A stretch of DNA of 64,000 nt from Centropus unirufus (Eukaryota > Chordata > Aves > Cuculiformes > Centropidae), in contig VYZI01000261.1 in NCBI GenBank assembly GCA_013397695.1, forward strand, positions 63,740 to 127,739, given 5' to 3'. Both the position numbers and the translations under genes were made by a program. Of the stretch, positions 12,862 through 22,898 are shown in pieces. Under the pieces are notes generated by a model. It saw nothing but the letters and a program-made list of their open reading frames with translations. It was not told the DNA's origin and did not search any database. Within the stretch, counting starts at the first letter, position 1. Every line of letters starts with the position of its first letter.

Positions 12862-12920
12862 AATGTATAGTATAGTATAGTACACGTATAGTACATCTAT
12901 AAGTATATGTAAATGTATAG
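12862..12920. repeat. Short degenerate (TATAG)n repeat
   Basis: About 60 bp dominated by 'tatag' and 'tatagtac' words: three clean TATAG-type units near 12867-12882, then diverged copies. It directly follows the CR1 copy C region after about 80 bp. Probably simple replication slippage. Confidence 0.7.
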
Positions 12921-15900
12921 TACAGGACACTTCCTGGCAAAATCTTTGGTTGGTTTTGGGGAAAAAAGATGTGAGCCTTGCAGTTCACACCAAACCATGC
13001 TCACACCATCAAACACTTGTGGATGCAGTGTTTGGCACTGAACATGTCTTTTATTCCAAAAGTATGAAATATTGCCTTTAGTCAATTTGACAAGCATGGT
13101 CCCTGTTGCTGTGGACAAAGGAAGCTCAGTACCATCTACCATCTCTGCGTGAAACTTACCCCAAAACAAAGTTTAAGACTGATAAACTTGTTGGCTGGTT
13201 CTTCTGATTTGTGCTGTCATTTTGGAGAAAGCTTTTGTGGCTTTCCTTTTGCATATGTGTTGCATAAGTCTCACTATCTTAGGAAAAGGGCCCCCAGTGA
13301 CACGTTTTTCCAGACAGACCACCTCTTTGACTGCAACAACTCACCTTCCAATAGCTCTTGGCACATGTGTTTTTTTCAGTTTTTGGAAACATGCTCTATT
13401 TTTTCCCTCCTCATTCAAATTCTACTTTTAGGTAGCAACTTTTGTTACATAATCAAAACTGCTTTTCCTCACATAAGGCCAGTCCCTGCTCTGCCTTCCT
13501 AATAAACAAAGAATGAATCAAGAGGGACTGACAATGAGCAACAAGGACGCTCCATCACTCTGTCTCCACCATGCACTCCACTTCATCTGCAGAAGGACAT
13601 CAGAAGCGTGTTGTTCTGCAATCAAAATGCTGGAAAAAAAAAGCAAGTCAGCTTTCTGTGAATAGCCAGGGGTGATGAGATATGCTTTTGAGGACACCCT
13701 GGCAGCTCAGTGTGGAAGCTTTGGGTGTGCTCTTTCATCCCAGTAATTTGGTGCATGCAGTTCACCCCATTTGCCCAAATCCCTCTTTACATTAGTATTC
13801 TGATACCTTCCTAGAAAAGGCAGAGAAACAGCAACCTAGTGGTGAGACCTTTTTTGAGAAGCGGCCCCTCAGGCCTGCATAGTGAGGGCTGGACCCAGGT
13901 ATGATACAGTGTAGGACTGTAGGAGGGACATCAGCAAGCAAGTAGGCTTGTGGCACTGAGCAGTTGTGGTCTGCTTGGGTCACAGCAGCCACCTGACCAT
14001 ACCAAGGTGCCTGTTAAACTGATGGCCCTGATCACCTGCTACATTCCCGACCAGGAAGCCCATAGACTTCCCAGTGATCCTCTTCCTATGCCTTTTGGGA
14101 AATCTACTTGACAAATAGGAAATGGGCAAGCTGTTTTATTTTTTTTCTTGCATGATTCCAGATGAAAAATTACTTTCTTACATGAGCAAGCACTGGAGTG
14201 GAACTGGAACAAAATGTCCAGGGGACAACTGTTCCCTGCTACTGGCTTGTGGGGTTTCGAAAGGCAGCAGATTCACACTTTCCACCACGCTGAGCTGGAT
14301 GGTGCATCTCAACACACAGGAGGTCAAGAATTATTTGCTGAAATGAGTCAGGGGAAAGAAGATGATGAATAGAAATATAATTGCAGGGCTCAATAGCACA
14401 TCTGATTGGCCAAAAGCAAAGACTGCAGAAGCAAATGCAAGAAACAGACGGACGAGGCTTGAGACTCTGTTGTCCTGCTGTGGACTGCAGCAGAATTAGC
14501 CTTCTGGGGATAACTGGAAGTGGTGTGTGGAAATTTAAGTACTGCCTGTAGTTAGTGAGGTCTGGAATATAATAATGCACAAGCAGACAAGCAGGAGTAG
14601 GAGCATAATAATGATGCACAAGCAGGACCTGCTACTGAAGGCTTAACAAAAAGGCTCAAACAGAAGGGTAGATAGAAAAACACAGCACTGACAAAATGCT
14701 GACACCACCTCTGACTGCTGCTATATATTCCTTGCCATGTGGGTGATGGAGCATTGTATTAGCACTGTCCTCTCACAGAAAAGCCACGTAGCTATGCATT
14801 GAGAGAGCTAATCCAAATCCAAGCTCTGCCCCTATGAAACAGACACTAGAAGGCAGCACGCCTTCCTGGACACCACCCTTGCAAAATGGTAAATGATGCT
14901 AAGTTCGATGATGTGGTGATGCTGACGTTGAGGACCTTTGGGAATTCTCTCCTTCCCAGCCCTGACATTTCAGGAGCTTTGTGAAGAGAAAAAAAATCAG
15001 TTTGAATACTTCAGCTTCATGTGATAAGAAGTGCAACTTCCTTCCTAAACACTGCCAGAGGACGATGACAAGATCCATTATGCTGAAATTGCTTAAGTCA
15101 TTGCTGACTTTAGGCCCAGGTCTAGGTACTGAATGTTGCCTGCAAAACTGAGCCAGTGACACAGAAAGAGATGGAGCCATACAATGGCTGGTTTAAATAC
15201 TATTGCTCTGCTGCGGTTGAGGGCCTGGCTCAACCCATCTGATGAACAGAGTTACTTGAAAAACAGACACTTTCCTTTATGGTCTTTCTTAATTTATGTT
15301 CTGTTTCATGCACTCCATATATAAAAGTATCTGTCTTTACATGAGGAGAGTGAAAAGATTAATTTATTAAGTCAAATATTCATGACTCCCAGAGAGAGAG
15401 AGTGTCACCTGAAGATCATTTATTATGGACAAGTAGTTGAGATTCCTCTGAAAAAAAATATAACTGCAAATCTGCAACACAGAGGATTTCTAACAAAGGA
15501 TGAGTCATCTGTCTTCCTTGTCACACACCTGGAATTAAGATAACTGACGGGTATCAGCCCTGTCACACGGTGGCTCATTTTTCATTGATTTCAGTGGCTT
15601 CCGTTAAAAATTCTAGGGTAAGATTATCCTGAGAATATTCCAGAGCTTTCCTATAATGGCTGTTATAGACTAAGAGATTAAAAGACCTTGCATCCTACTG
15701 GGGGAAACTGGACAGCTATGCAAAGTCAAAAGGACTCTGCTGATCAACACCGGCACAACAGCTGGCTTAAGAATGCTTTACAAGGGGATTTTCCATTTGG
15801 TTTAAACCGGAATGGTAAACTAATTATGTGAATGAATGTTTCTGGCTGTGGCAGTATCAACCATTTCAAGGCATTTAGCCAATGAACTATAAAGTATAGA

Positions 15901-17199
15901 ATATCTTTAGCATCACAGGAGACAATAACTTCTCTTACATGGCAGCTAATCATTGCTACCTCAGCTCTGCCCGCTCAGTCCCTTTGAGTGGAGCTACACC
16001 CACTTATAATCAGGCCATTCATGCTCAGTCATGCATACAGCCATCTCCAAAGCGGCACAGTCCTACTAATCACCACCTCTACTCTCACTTACGCTGCCAC
16101 TTGGAGAATGATTCAATCCTAAAATGGATCTCAGTAACACAAGAAGCCTGCCTTGTACTCCCTCTCATAAATGTGACAGTTCCCTACTCGAACCATTTGT
16201 CTGGTGCAGACAGGAAACCTGTCATTACGAACGCTGCTCACCATAATGTTAACTGTCCACAGCACTTTTGCAGAAGGTCAGTCTGTGAGATATTTAAAAG
16301 GACGGTGCAAGAGTGTAGATTATCGTAGGCATTGAAGTGTTTTATGAAAGCAACTTGCATGGGTAGAAGTAGACAGTTTTCAAACATTGACCTTGACTTC
16401 TGAAATCCATAGCTAACACTTTGGGATTGCCTGTCAGATTGGCTCTTATCTCAGCGGTGGCCCTGCAGAGTTGGGGGTGACACCATGCAGTCACCTGTAT
16501 GCCTTCACGTGCAAGAATCTGAGCTTTGGGCTGCTGAATGGCCTTTACCCAATATAGGTGCCTGAAACAGGTCTGAATGATGCCTCCAGGGCAAAGAAGA
16601 CCAGGCCTCCTCCACAGCATTTTACCAATGTTGTGTGTGCCTTCTGGCTCAGGAGTGAGAAAGGATGTAGAAATTTTCACCAGAGCTTTAAATAAAATTA
16701 CCTTCTATCACATAGTCAGGTAGCTCTCTTCTTCCCCCTCTACAGCTCATGGCTCAAACCCTGCTTGTTGCTGAGGGCGGAGAATATTTTTTTTTTAACT
16801 TGCCATCTTGTATTTTAGGCCAGAATACAGGTTTTGTGCAAGACTGGCCGTCCTGTCTCTGAAGGGTAGCTGTAGCTTGGCACTGAGGATCTGTTACTCA
16901 GTGCACCTCCTTGGTCCTTGATATTGTTACCTGCAATTTCCAAAGCTTGCTGGTGACAAAGATAGAGATACCCTGGATGTGCTAGTGAAATATTTGGATT
17001 TTCTTCCAAGGTACTCTTAGATGTTTCTAGTGAAGTATTCTTCACTCTTCCTTTGCCTGTCTATACAGGTTCAGTCAGGAAAGCTGATTTAAGTTAACTA
17101 AAGGCAAGAGTTTAAAGTGAATTTGCTAAATTGTATTAAAAAACTCCCACTTCACAAGTAAAGTGGCCTCAATATGACTTAGCTTTGGAAGACCTGTAA

Positions 17200-17285
17200 A
17201 CCAAATAAAATCAAAGCCGCTTTATTTCTGACGGTTCCCACAAAGGGCTTTAATTAATGCCGTTTAACTAATCCACTTAAAAATT
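17200..17285. promoter_or_regulatory. Candidate conserved non-coding element
   Basis: Contains the palindrome TTAATTAA at 17250-17257, then TAATCC (bicoid/OTX-type) at 17269-17274, immediately followed by CACTTAA (NKX2-type) at 17274-17280. Three distinct homeodomain site classes within 31 bp is a pattern seen in developmental enhancers. Without alignment this remains a guess. Confidence 0.18.
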
Positions 17286-19258
17286 CAGATCAACTTTTCT
17301 GAGTAGCTTCATGTAAACAAGCTGTTATAACTGCTCAGAAATGGTTTAGCTTGGTTGGATAATTTTCCTTCATAAAATAAATGTGTGCAAGACTTACTCT
17401 TGTGGAAGTCCCACTATGGAGACTTGCATTTGAGTAACTACATCAACTGGAAAAGTTGCATGAATATAAATCCAGGCTAGCTTAGCGCTTTGTAACGCCT
17501 GCCAGCTCCAAGCTACTGTGCTTTCATGTCATTACACACACATATATGCAGAAAAATATCAACTCATCAGTTTAGGAAGGAAAGAGAAAATGATGTTATG
17601 CAGCCCCATTTCTCTTCAGTTTGTGCAGAGGTCAGCTATGTTGGTAAGTATTTGGTATAATTTGCATTGTGCCCTAGTGAGTCCTTATACTGTATACAGC
17701 CAAGGTGGGATTTATTTTAGGTGGAATGAGGATTACATTAGCACAAAATTAATTTGCTGCAATGGGTTTTAGGATGGTATAAATTAGGGCATATAGTGAT
17801 TTTGTCTTTTTTCTTTCTTTTCCTTTTTATTTTTTTGCACACCCTATATTTGGCTGGTGTCAATTCTGGCTCAGGTCACAGCAAAGGACAAACAAAAAAA
17901 ATCACAGACACATTGGCCAAGGGCAAAAAAAAAAAAAAAGACTATTTCAGCCAAAACAGACATTTAGTCAATTTGAAGTATATCTCATCAGTGTGCACAT
18001 CAATCTGGACCATTAAACAGTACATTCCTTAATTCCTTCTGCCTTTATGAACAATTCCCTTTGTAGCTAAAATGCTTGATGAAGGTAGTGCAGCCTCTTT
18101 TTTAGCAGTAGTATGGATGTTTGACTTTCTCAGTTAGCTGAAAGTCCTTCAGCAGGGGGTTCCCTGAGGCACATAGCATTCCTTGGCTGGTGACCCTTAT
18201 TCCCTGCACAACTTTACACTGGCAGGGATAGCAAAAGGAAGACTTATCACCAATTTTTTTTTACTTTTCCCAGAACTTGCAAGTCTGCCAGCTTGAAACT
18301 TCATTCCCTTTTCAGGGGAGAATGATCTGGCTGTTCCAAAGTGCCCTTCTTGCTGCACAGGTGCCCAGAGCAGTCTGTGCTGTGCTTCCCCTTCTCTCCT
18401 GGATCATGTCTGATGGTCCCCACATACCATTGACTCATGAAGTCTTGTTTTGGATCAGGGCAGGCACCATGAATGCAGTCAGCAGAGCTCTCACTTTTCA
18501 TCAATTTTTTTAGGCTGCATCTTTGTGAAAGGTCTCCTCAGAAATAACTTGGGCAACTGCTATGCTCTAGCAGAAATGTACTCAAATAAAATATTCCTAG
18601 TGAAAAAAGTGTCAGCATCACATCCACTGGATCAAAAGTCATGTCAGAGATGATATCAAAGCATGAAAATCTACTTGCATAAAAAGAAGCCAAAAGCCTG
18701 AAGCCATCCGAACCATCTTCAAACAAGCCAGGAGTCTGCACAGAGTTGTTGCACAGCGGTGATGGATCACGAGGTAATGCAGTTTCTAGCCAAAATCTTT
18801 CAGCTGTTGCCACTTTCTCCCAGAATTGTTTTCAAACTCTGCAAAGTTTAACTTTTTTTGGGAAAAGAAAAGCCATTAGGCTTTTTTGGAAATCATACCA
18901 GATTCAAAATTTATGCTCCTGTCAGGTATAGTTTCTTTTAGGGCAGCAGAAGCAGAAGTTTTCCTGTCCCAGCCAGAGATTACAACTATAAGGGAACAGT
19001 TTTCTGTCCAGATTTTGCAGCTGTGGGGAGCAGATGGCTCCAGGGATGGGTAATAGGGTACATTGGCCTCCAGCTCAACATTGTTACCTCAGGTACCACG
19101 CAGGAAGAAGGAGCCAACGAGTGTCTTGGTCTGATGGAGTCCATCATTTATTCACAGGAGCACCTGCCGCACAGAAGATGCTTTCTCAGCCGTTAAAAAG
19201 CATGGAGTTTTTTTCCCCTTAGATAATTTGCAATCTAACAGACAGGTTGCACTTCAGG

Positions 19259-19412
19259 CGTCTTTGCCACAGTTTTCCTGTGGTACCAATCTGATTCGCT
19301 ACGTGTGACACAGCGCTGAAGGCTCTCACGTCCCCTGTGGGGCTGCAGACAGCCTTGGCAGAGCTGTGCTATTCGCAGGCAGCAGCTCGGCCGTGGGTGC
19401 CCGTGGGCTACG
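19259..19412. promoter_or_regulatory. Local CpG cluster of unknown role
   Basis: I count ten CpG dinucleotides in about 154 bp, while the surrounding kilobases have almost none. The patch sits at the start of a GC-richer zone that continues to about 19780. It is too short for a classic CpG island and has no TATA box or gene start beside it. It could be a small regulatory element, a distal promoter of an unseen transcript, or a remnant of a GC-rich repeat. Confidence 0.25.
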
Positions 19413-21385
19413 TTTCACAGCTGGGAGAGAGGCAGTGGGTGCCTGGCTGGGTTCACTGGGCTGCTCATCCCAGCACTGGATGCCCTCGCTGCAGAGGTAG
19501 CCACGTGTGAGTGGAGGTGGCCCTGGGAACTGATCATCTCCAGTGCTTCTGGGCCTTGCTGCTCACCAATTGATTTGGCTTTGCTGCTTTTCTGCTGTGA
19601 CAGACGCTGCATATTTCTGTTACACCAAGTTATCTCTTCTGTCATTTCTCTAAAAGGGTGAGAGCTCATCCCTCTCTGCGGCAGCAAGACAACCTCTCTG
19701 GGCAAGTGTGCACCAACCTTCCTCCTGGAGGCTTTGCCTTCATGAAAGAAGACCCAGAGGGCCATGGATGAAGTGAAGACCGGCTTATAACATGTTCCTA
19801 CACTTAGTGACCAACTTGGAAAAAAATAATTCTGGCTAGCTTTGTTGTCTTTCTGAGCTTATCTATCTGTGTTGAGAGCTACGCTCACATTTCTATCAGT
19901 TTATTTCTCTCTCTGTAAACATGCTTTATAGTCTGATTTCCTCTTTAAGTTGCTCGTCTATTTATGCTATCTTTGAAACATCCTTTGTCTGCAGTATCAA
20001 GTGATTACTATTCTTATAATACCTGAGACACTCTGAATTTTTTTGATCTTTGTCAACTAGGGGTTTGCTTAAATCTGCCATCATTTTGCAGTAGTTTTTC
20101 TTTAAAAAGGAAAATGAAGCTGATGATAGTCATAATGTTAAGTTTGACTTATGTCGTATAAGGCAACATGGATTTTTACATGTGAATAATAGAAATGTTA
20201 TGCCTCATAATCCCACTACTGATATCCTATCTCCTATATGGCGTTACTAGTCCGCAAGAGAAACCAGGCTGCTGAGGAGAGTCATACTACCAGAATCCTA
20301 ATTTTGAATTTCAGACTCTGAAGTATAAATTCTATTTCATATTGTTTATGGGATCTTATTATGTGGTTTACAGATATACAAACTACTTCCAGTTATTCGT
20401 GAAAACCAGACCTCCACATAATCCATATGAATGGTGATACTTGGATTCGTGGGTATTTATTTCTCTGTATGAAAAAAAGGTGTCCCAAAAGTCCAATCAC
20501 AGACTGAGAAAGGCATTAAATAGCTCTGTCATGAATAAAAAAAAATGAGTGGTTCCCAAACAGCCCTGAATTTGGGATTTTGTCCAGAACTATTTAGTAA
20601 GTTCTTTTAAAAACCAGTAAGTTAAGGTGCGCACATGCATGTGAAAGTGCATATGTTAAGAAATTTGCCAATGATATTCCTAAAACTGAATCTCTATGGA
20701 TGATTATGGAGAGAAAAAAGAATGATGGAGTAAAAATTCATGGAGGCATTGGGGAAGTCATGTTTGCACAATCAAAAATTTTACTGTCTGATTACAGAGC
20801 TTAGGTACTGTGGTGGAAAGTCCTGATAGTATCTTAGCATTGATCTGACCAGGGCAGTGTAATGTTTTAGGGGGGTTGACCTAAAATAAAGTGTTTTCTT
20901 TTTCCTTTATGTTTAGAAACCTTAATTTAGATTTAAACGGGTGTTTTGTACAACTCGAAACGGATCATTATGCATGGAAGCCTTTTTTGTTTCTAAAGAA
21001 AGGAGGGAACCTAGGTAGAAACAGACCATGCTCAAGGTGCTCTGAGGCAGCTGCCTTCCGATCTCTTCTTTAGTTAATCAGAGACATTTAAAAACAGCCC
21101 AAACTGTGGATGATGGAGGAAATTGAGGAAGTCAGTTCACTTTGTTAAGTGCCCTCATCTCCAGGTGAAAGTTATCCTCCTGGCTTTCTTCCAGCAAACA
21201 CTGCTGTTGAGAGCTCAGATGCAGAGAGCTGTGCTCAAGAAACGTCTGCAGCTGGGTGTGAGGGAGTCCTCTGGGAGGAGGAAAATGCGAATGTGGAACC
21301 CTGTTCTGACAGGTACAGAGGCCAGCTGAGGTAAAGGAGAGTGTATAAGTGCTCCCACAGCAACTTTCATGTATTTTGCCTGGTA

Positions 21386-21584
21386 GGGGTCAATGGCTAA
21401 ATGTCCAAATAGAGATCAGTGACAAGTGTTGTCCGTCAGGGGTCTGTACTGGGAACAGTACTATTTAATATCTTCACCGATGGCAGAGGGATCGAGTGCA
21501 CACTCTGCAAGTTTGCAGAGGACACTGGATTTAGTGGTACAGCTGACACACCTGAGAGATGGGATACCATCCAGAGACCTGGAC
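21386..21584 (+). mobile_element. CR1 LINE, left part of a split copy (copy D, reverse transcriptase core)
   Basis: This encodes the centre of the CR1 reverse transcriptase. 'gtccgtcaggggtctgtac' gives VRQGSVLG, followed by VLFNIF, then 'GIECTLCKFAEDTGFSG', the position of the catalytic F-A-D-D box. The second-to-last residue of that box is changed to E (FAED), and the P usually found after VLG is T, so the enzyme was already dead or has decayed. The element stops at 'ccatccagagacctggac', where an LTR interrupts it, and resumes in the same direction at 22080. Its 5' end at about 21386 is an ordinary truncation point. Confidence 0.93.
21580..21584. repeat. Target site duplication, left copy (TGGAC)
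   Basis: TGGAC lies immediately before the LTR and is repeated exactly after it at 22075-22079. It is CR1 sequence duplicated on integration. The 5-bp size fits ERVL- or ERVK-type integration and not the 4-bp duplication of gammaretrovirus-like elements. Confidence 0.92.
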
Positions 21585-22074
21585 TGTTATAGGTAATTTG
21601 GGTTCCAATAAATTTTCAGAACACTCCAATAGTACAAATTAGAATTTATTATAATTCAAACAAGCGACAGTTGAGCAAAAGCAGCGCTGGCCATGACCAG
21701 GGAGTCACCTGCTCCTCACAGCACATGCCCCCAACCCCCTCCGAAGTCTCTTTTTATAGTCTCTTGTAGCAATGTTGGCCACATATATTCTTCCGGTGTC
21801 CTCTGTGTCTGCGCGGGGTGTTGCTAGGGTGATTCTGTGTCTCTCTAACTTTTTGTTTTGTCTGTACATCATATTCCTATGAGGTGATTGCAGCCCTCCT
21901 GTCTCACCCCCAAGGCCAGAGCCTCTGTTCAGCTAAGATGCAGCCAAAATACAATGCTAAAATACTGTATAATGTCTTCTAAACTTAAAAGCACCAACAC
22001 ACACAAACCAATACAAAGGTCCCAAATTCCCTTCCCCCAAGATTAAATGAACAAACATACATGCCCTTATAACA
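21585..22074 (-). mobile_element. Solo LTR of an endogenous retrovirus, inserted in CR1 copy D
   Basis: A 490-bp element begins TGTTATA and ends TATAACA (perfect 7-bp terminal inverted repeat with the canonical TG...CA). It is flanked by identical 5-bp repeats, TGGAC. Reading on the minus strand, it has a TATA box (TATAAAAA, 21758-21751) and then a polyadenylation signal (AATAAA, 21650-21645) about 100 nt downstream. That is the U3-R-U5 order of an LTR, with U5 about 60 nt. No internal retroviral genes are present, so it is a solo LTR left by recombination between the two LTRs of a provirus. The perfect flanks and ends suggest a younger insertion than its CR1 host. I cannot name the family; an ERVL or ERVK origin fits the duplication size. 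Confidence 0.92.
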
Positions 22075-22079
22075 TGGAC
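22075..22079. repeat. Target site duplication, right copy (TGGAC)
   Basis: Exact match to 21580-21584. Removing the LTR and one TGGAC restores continuous CR1 sequence across the junction (acctggac to aagctcaagaag), which is independent proof of the insertion boundary. Confidence 0.92.
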
Positions 22080-22898
22080 AAGCTCAAGAAGTGGGTCCAT
22101 GTGAACCTCAGGAAATTCAACAAGGTGAAGTACAAGGTCCTGCACCTGGAGCAGGGCAACCCCCAGAATCAATACAGGCTGAGGGATGACGGGAGTGACA
22201 GCAGCCCTGAAGAGAAGGACTTCCAGGTACTGGGGGATGAAAAGCTGCATGTAAGCCCACAATGTGTGCTCCCAGCCCAGAAAGCCAACCATATTCTGGA
22301 GTACATCAAAAGAAGTATGACCAGCATGTTGAAAGAGGTGGTTCTGCCCCTGTACTCTGATCTGGTGAGGCCCCACCTGGAGTCCTGTGTTCAGCTCTGG
22401 ACCCCTCTGCATGGGAAAGATATGGACCTATTGGAGTGGGCCCACAAAAGAAGGAGGGTCACAAAAATGATTGGAGGGTTGGAACACTTCTCCAATGAGG
22501 AAAAGCTGAGAGAGTTGGGGTTGCTCAGCCTGGAGAAGAGAAGAATCCTTGGAGACCTTATTGTGGCCTTTCAGTACTTCAAGGGGGCTTATAGGAAAGA
22601 TGGGGAAAACGCTTAGCAGGGCTTCTAGCAACAGGGCAAGGGGAAATGGCTTTAAACTAAAAGAGGGTAGATTTAAACTGGATATAAAAAAGAAAGTTTT
22701 TTACTATAAGAGGGGTGAAACTCTGGAACAGGTTGCCCAGAGGTGTGGTAGTTGCCTCATCCCTGGAAATGTTCAAGGTCAGCTTGGATGGGGCTCTGAG
22801 CAACCTAATCTAGTTGAAGATATCCCTGCTACTAGCAGAGGTGTTGGACTAAATGACTTTTAATGGTCCCTTCCAACCCAAACCACTTTATGATTCTC
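22075..22898 (+). mobile_element. CR1 LINE, right part of the split copy (copy D, RT thumb to 3' end)
   Basis: Continuation of copy D after the LTR. The open frame from 22078 to 22616 encodes the region after the RT catalytic core, with CR1 hallmarks in order: KKWVHVNLRKFNKVK, SSPEEKDFQVLGDEKL, AQKANHILEYIKRS, LVRPHLESCVQLW, LRELGLLSLEKRR and FQYFKGAYRKDGE. It then hits a stop at 22614. The remaining carboxyl part (FKLKEGRFKLDIKKK) is in another frame, and a further shift follows near 22715, so at least two frameshifts separate it from a working protein. The element ends with 'ggtcccttccaaccc' and a shortened terminal repeat (tgattctcta). Confidence 0.95.

Larger units (their letters stand above)
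12782..21385. other. No gene seen; single-copy-like DNA
   Basis: Long stretch without an identifiable exon, tRNA or dispersed repeat. It holds a small TATAG-type repeat (12862-12920), an imperfect repeat of a 'gcacaagcagga'-like word at 14570-14630, an A15 run at about 17925-17939, a TTAATTAA-containing block near 17250 and a CpG cluster at 19259-19412. Open frames (up to 129 codons, e.g. 15939-16328 plus) are overlapping and unrecognised. Confidence 0.5.

Noticed and set aside
21100..21170. Third MIR-like string ('ggaggaaattgaggaagtc')
   Set aside because: Only one block resembles MIR, and the diagnostic 'ttgcccaaggtcac' part is missing.
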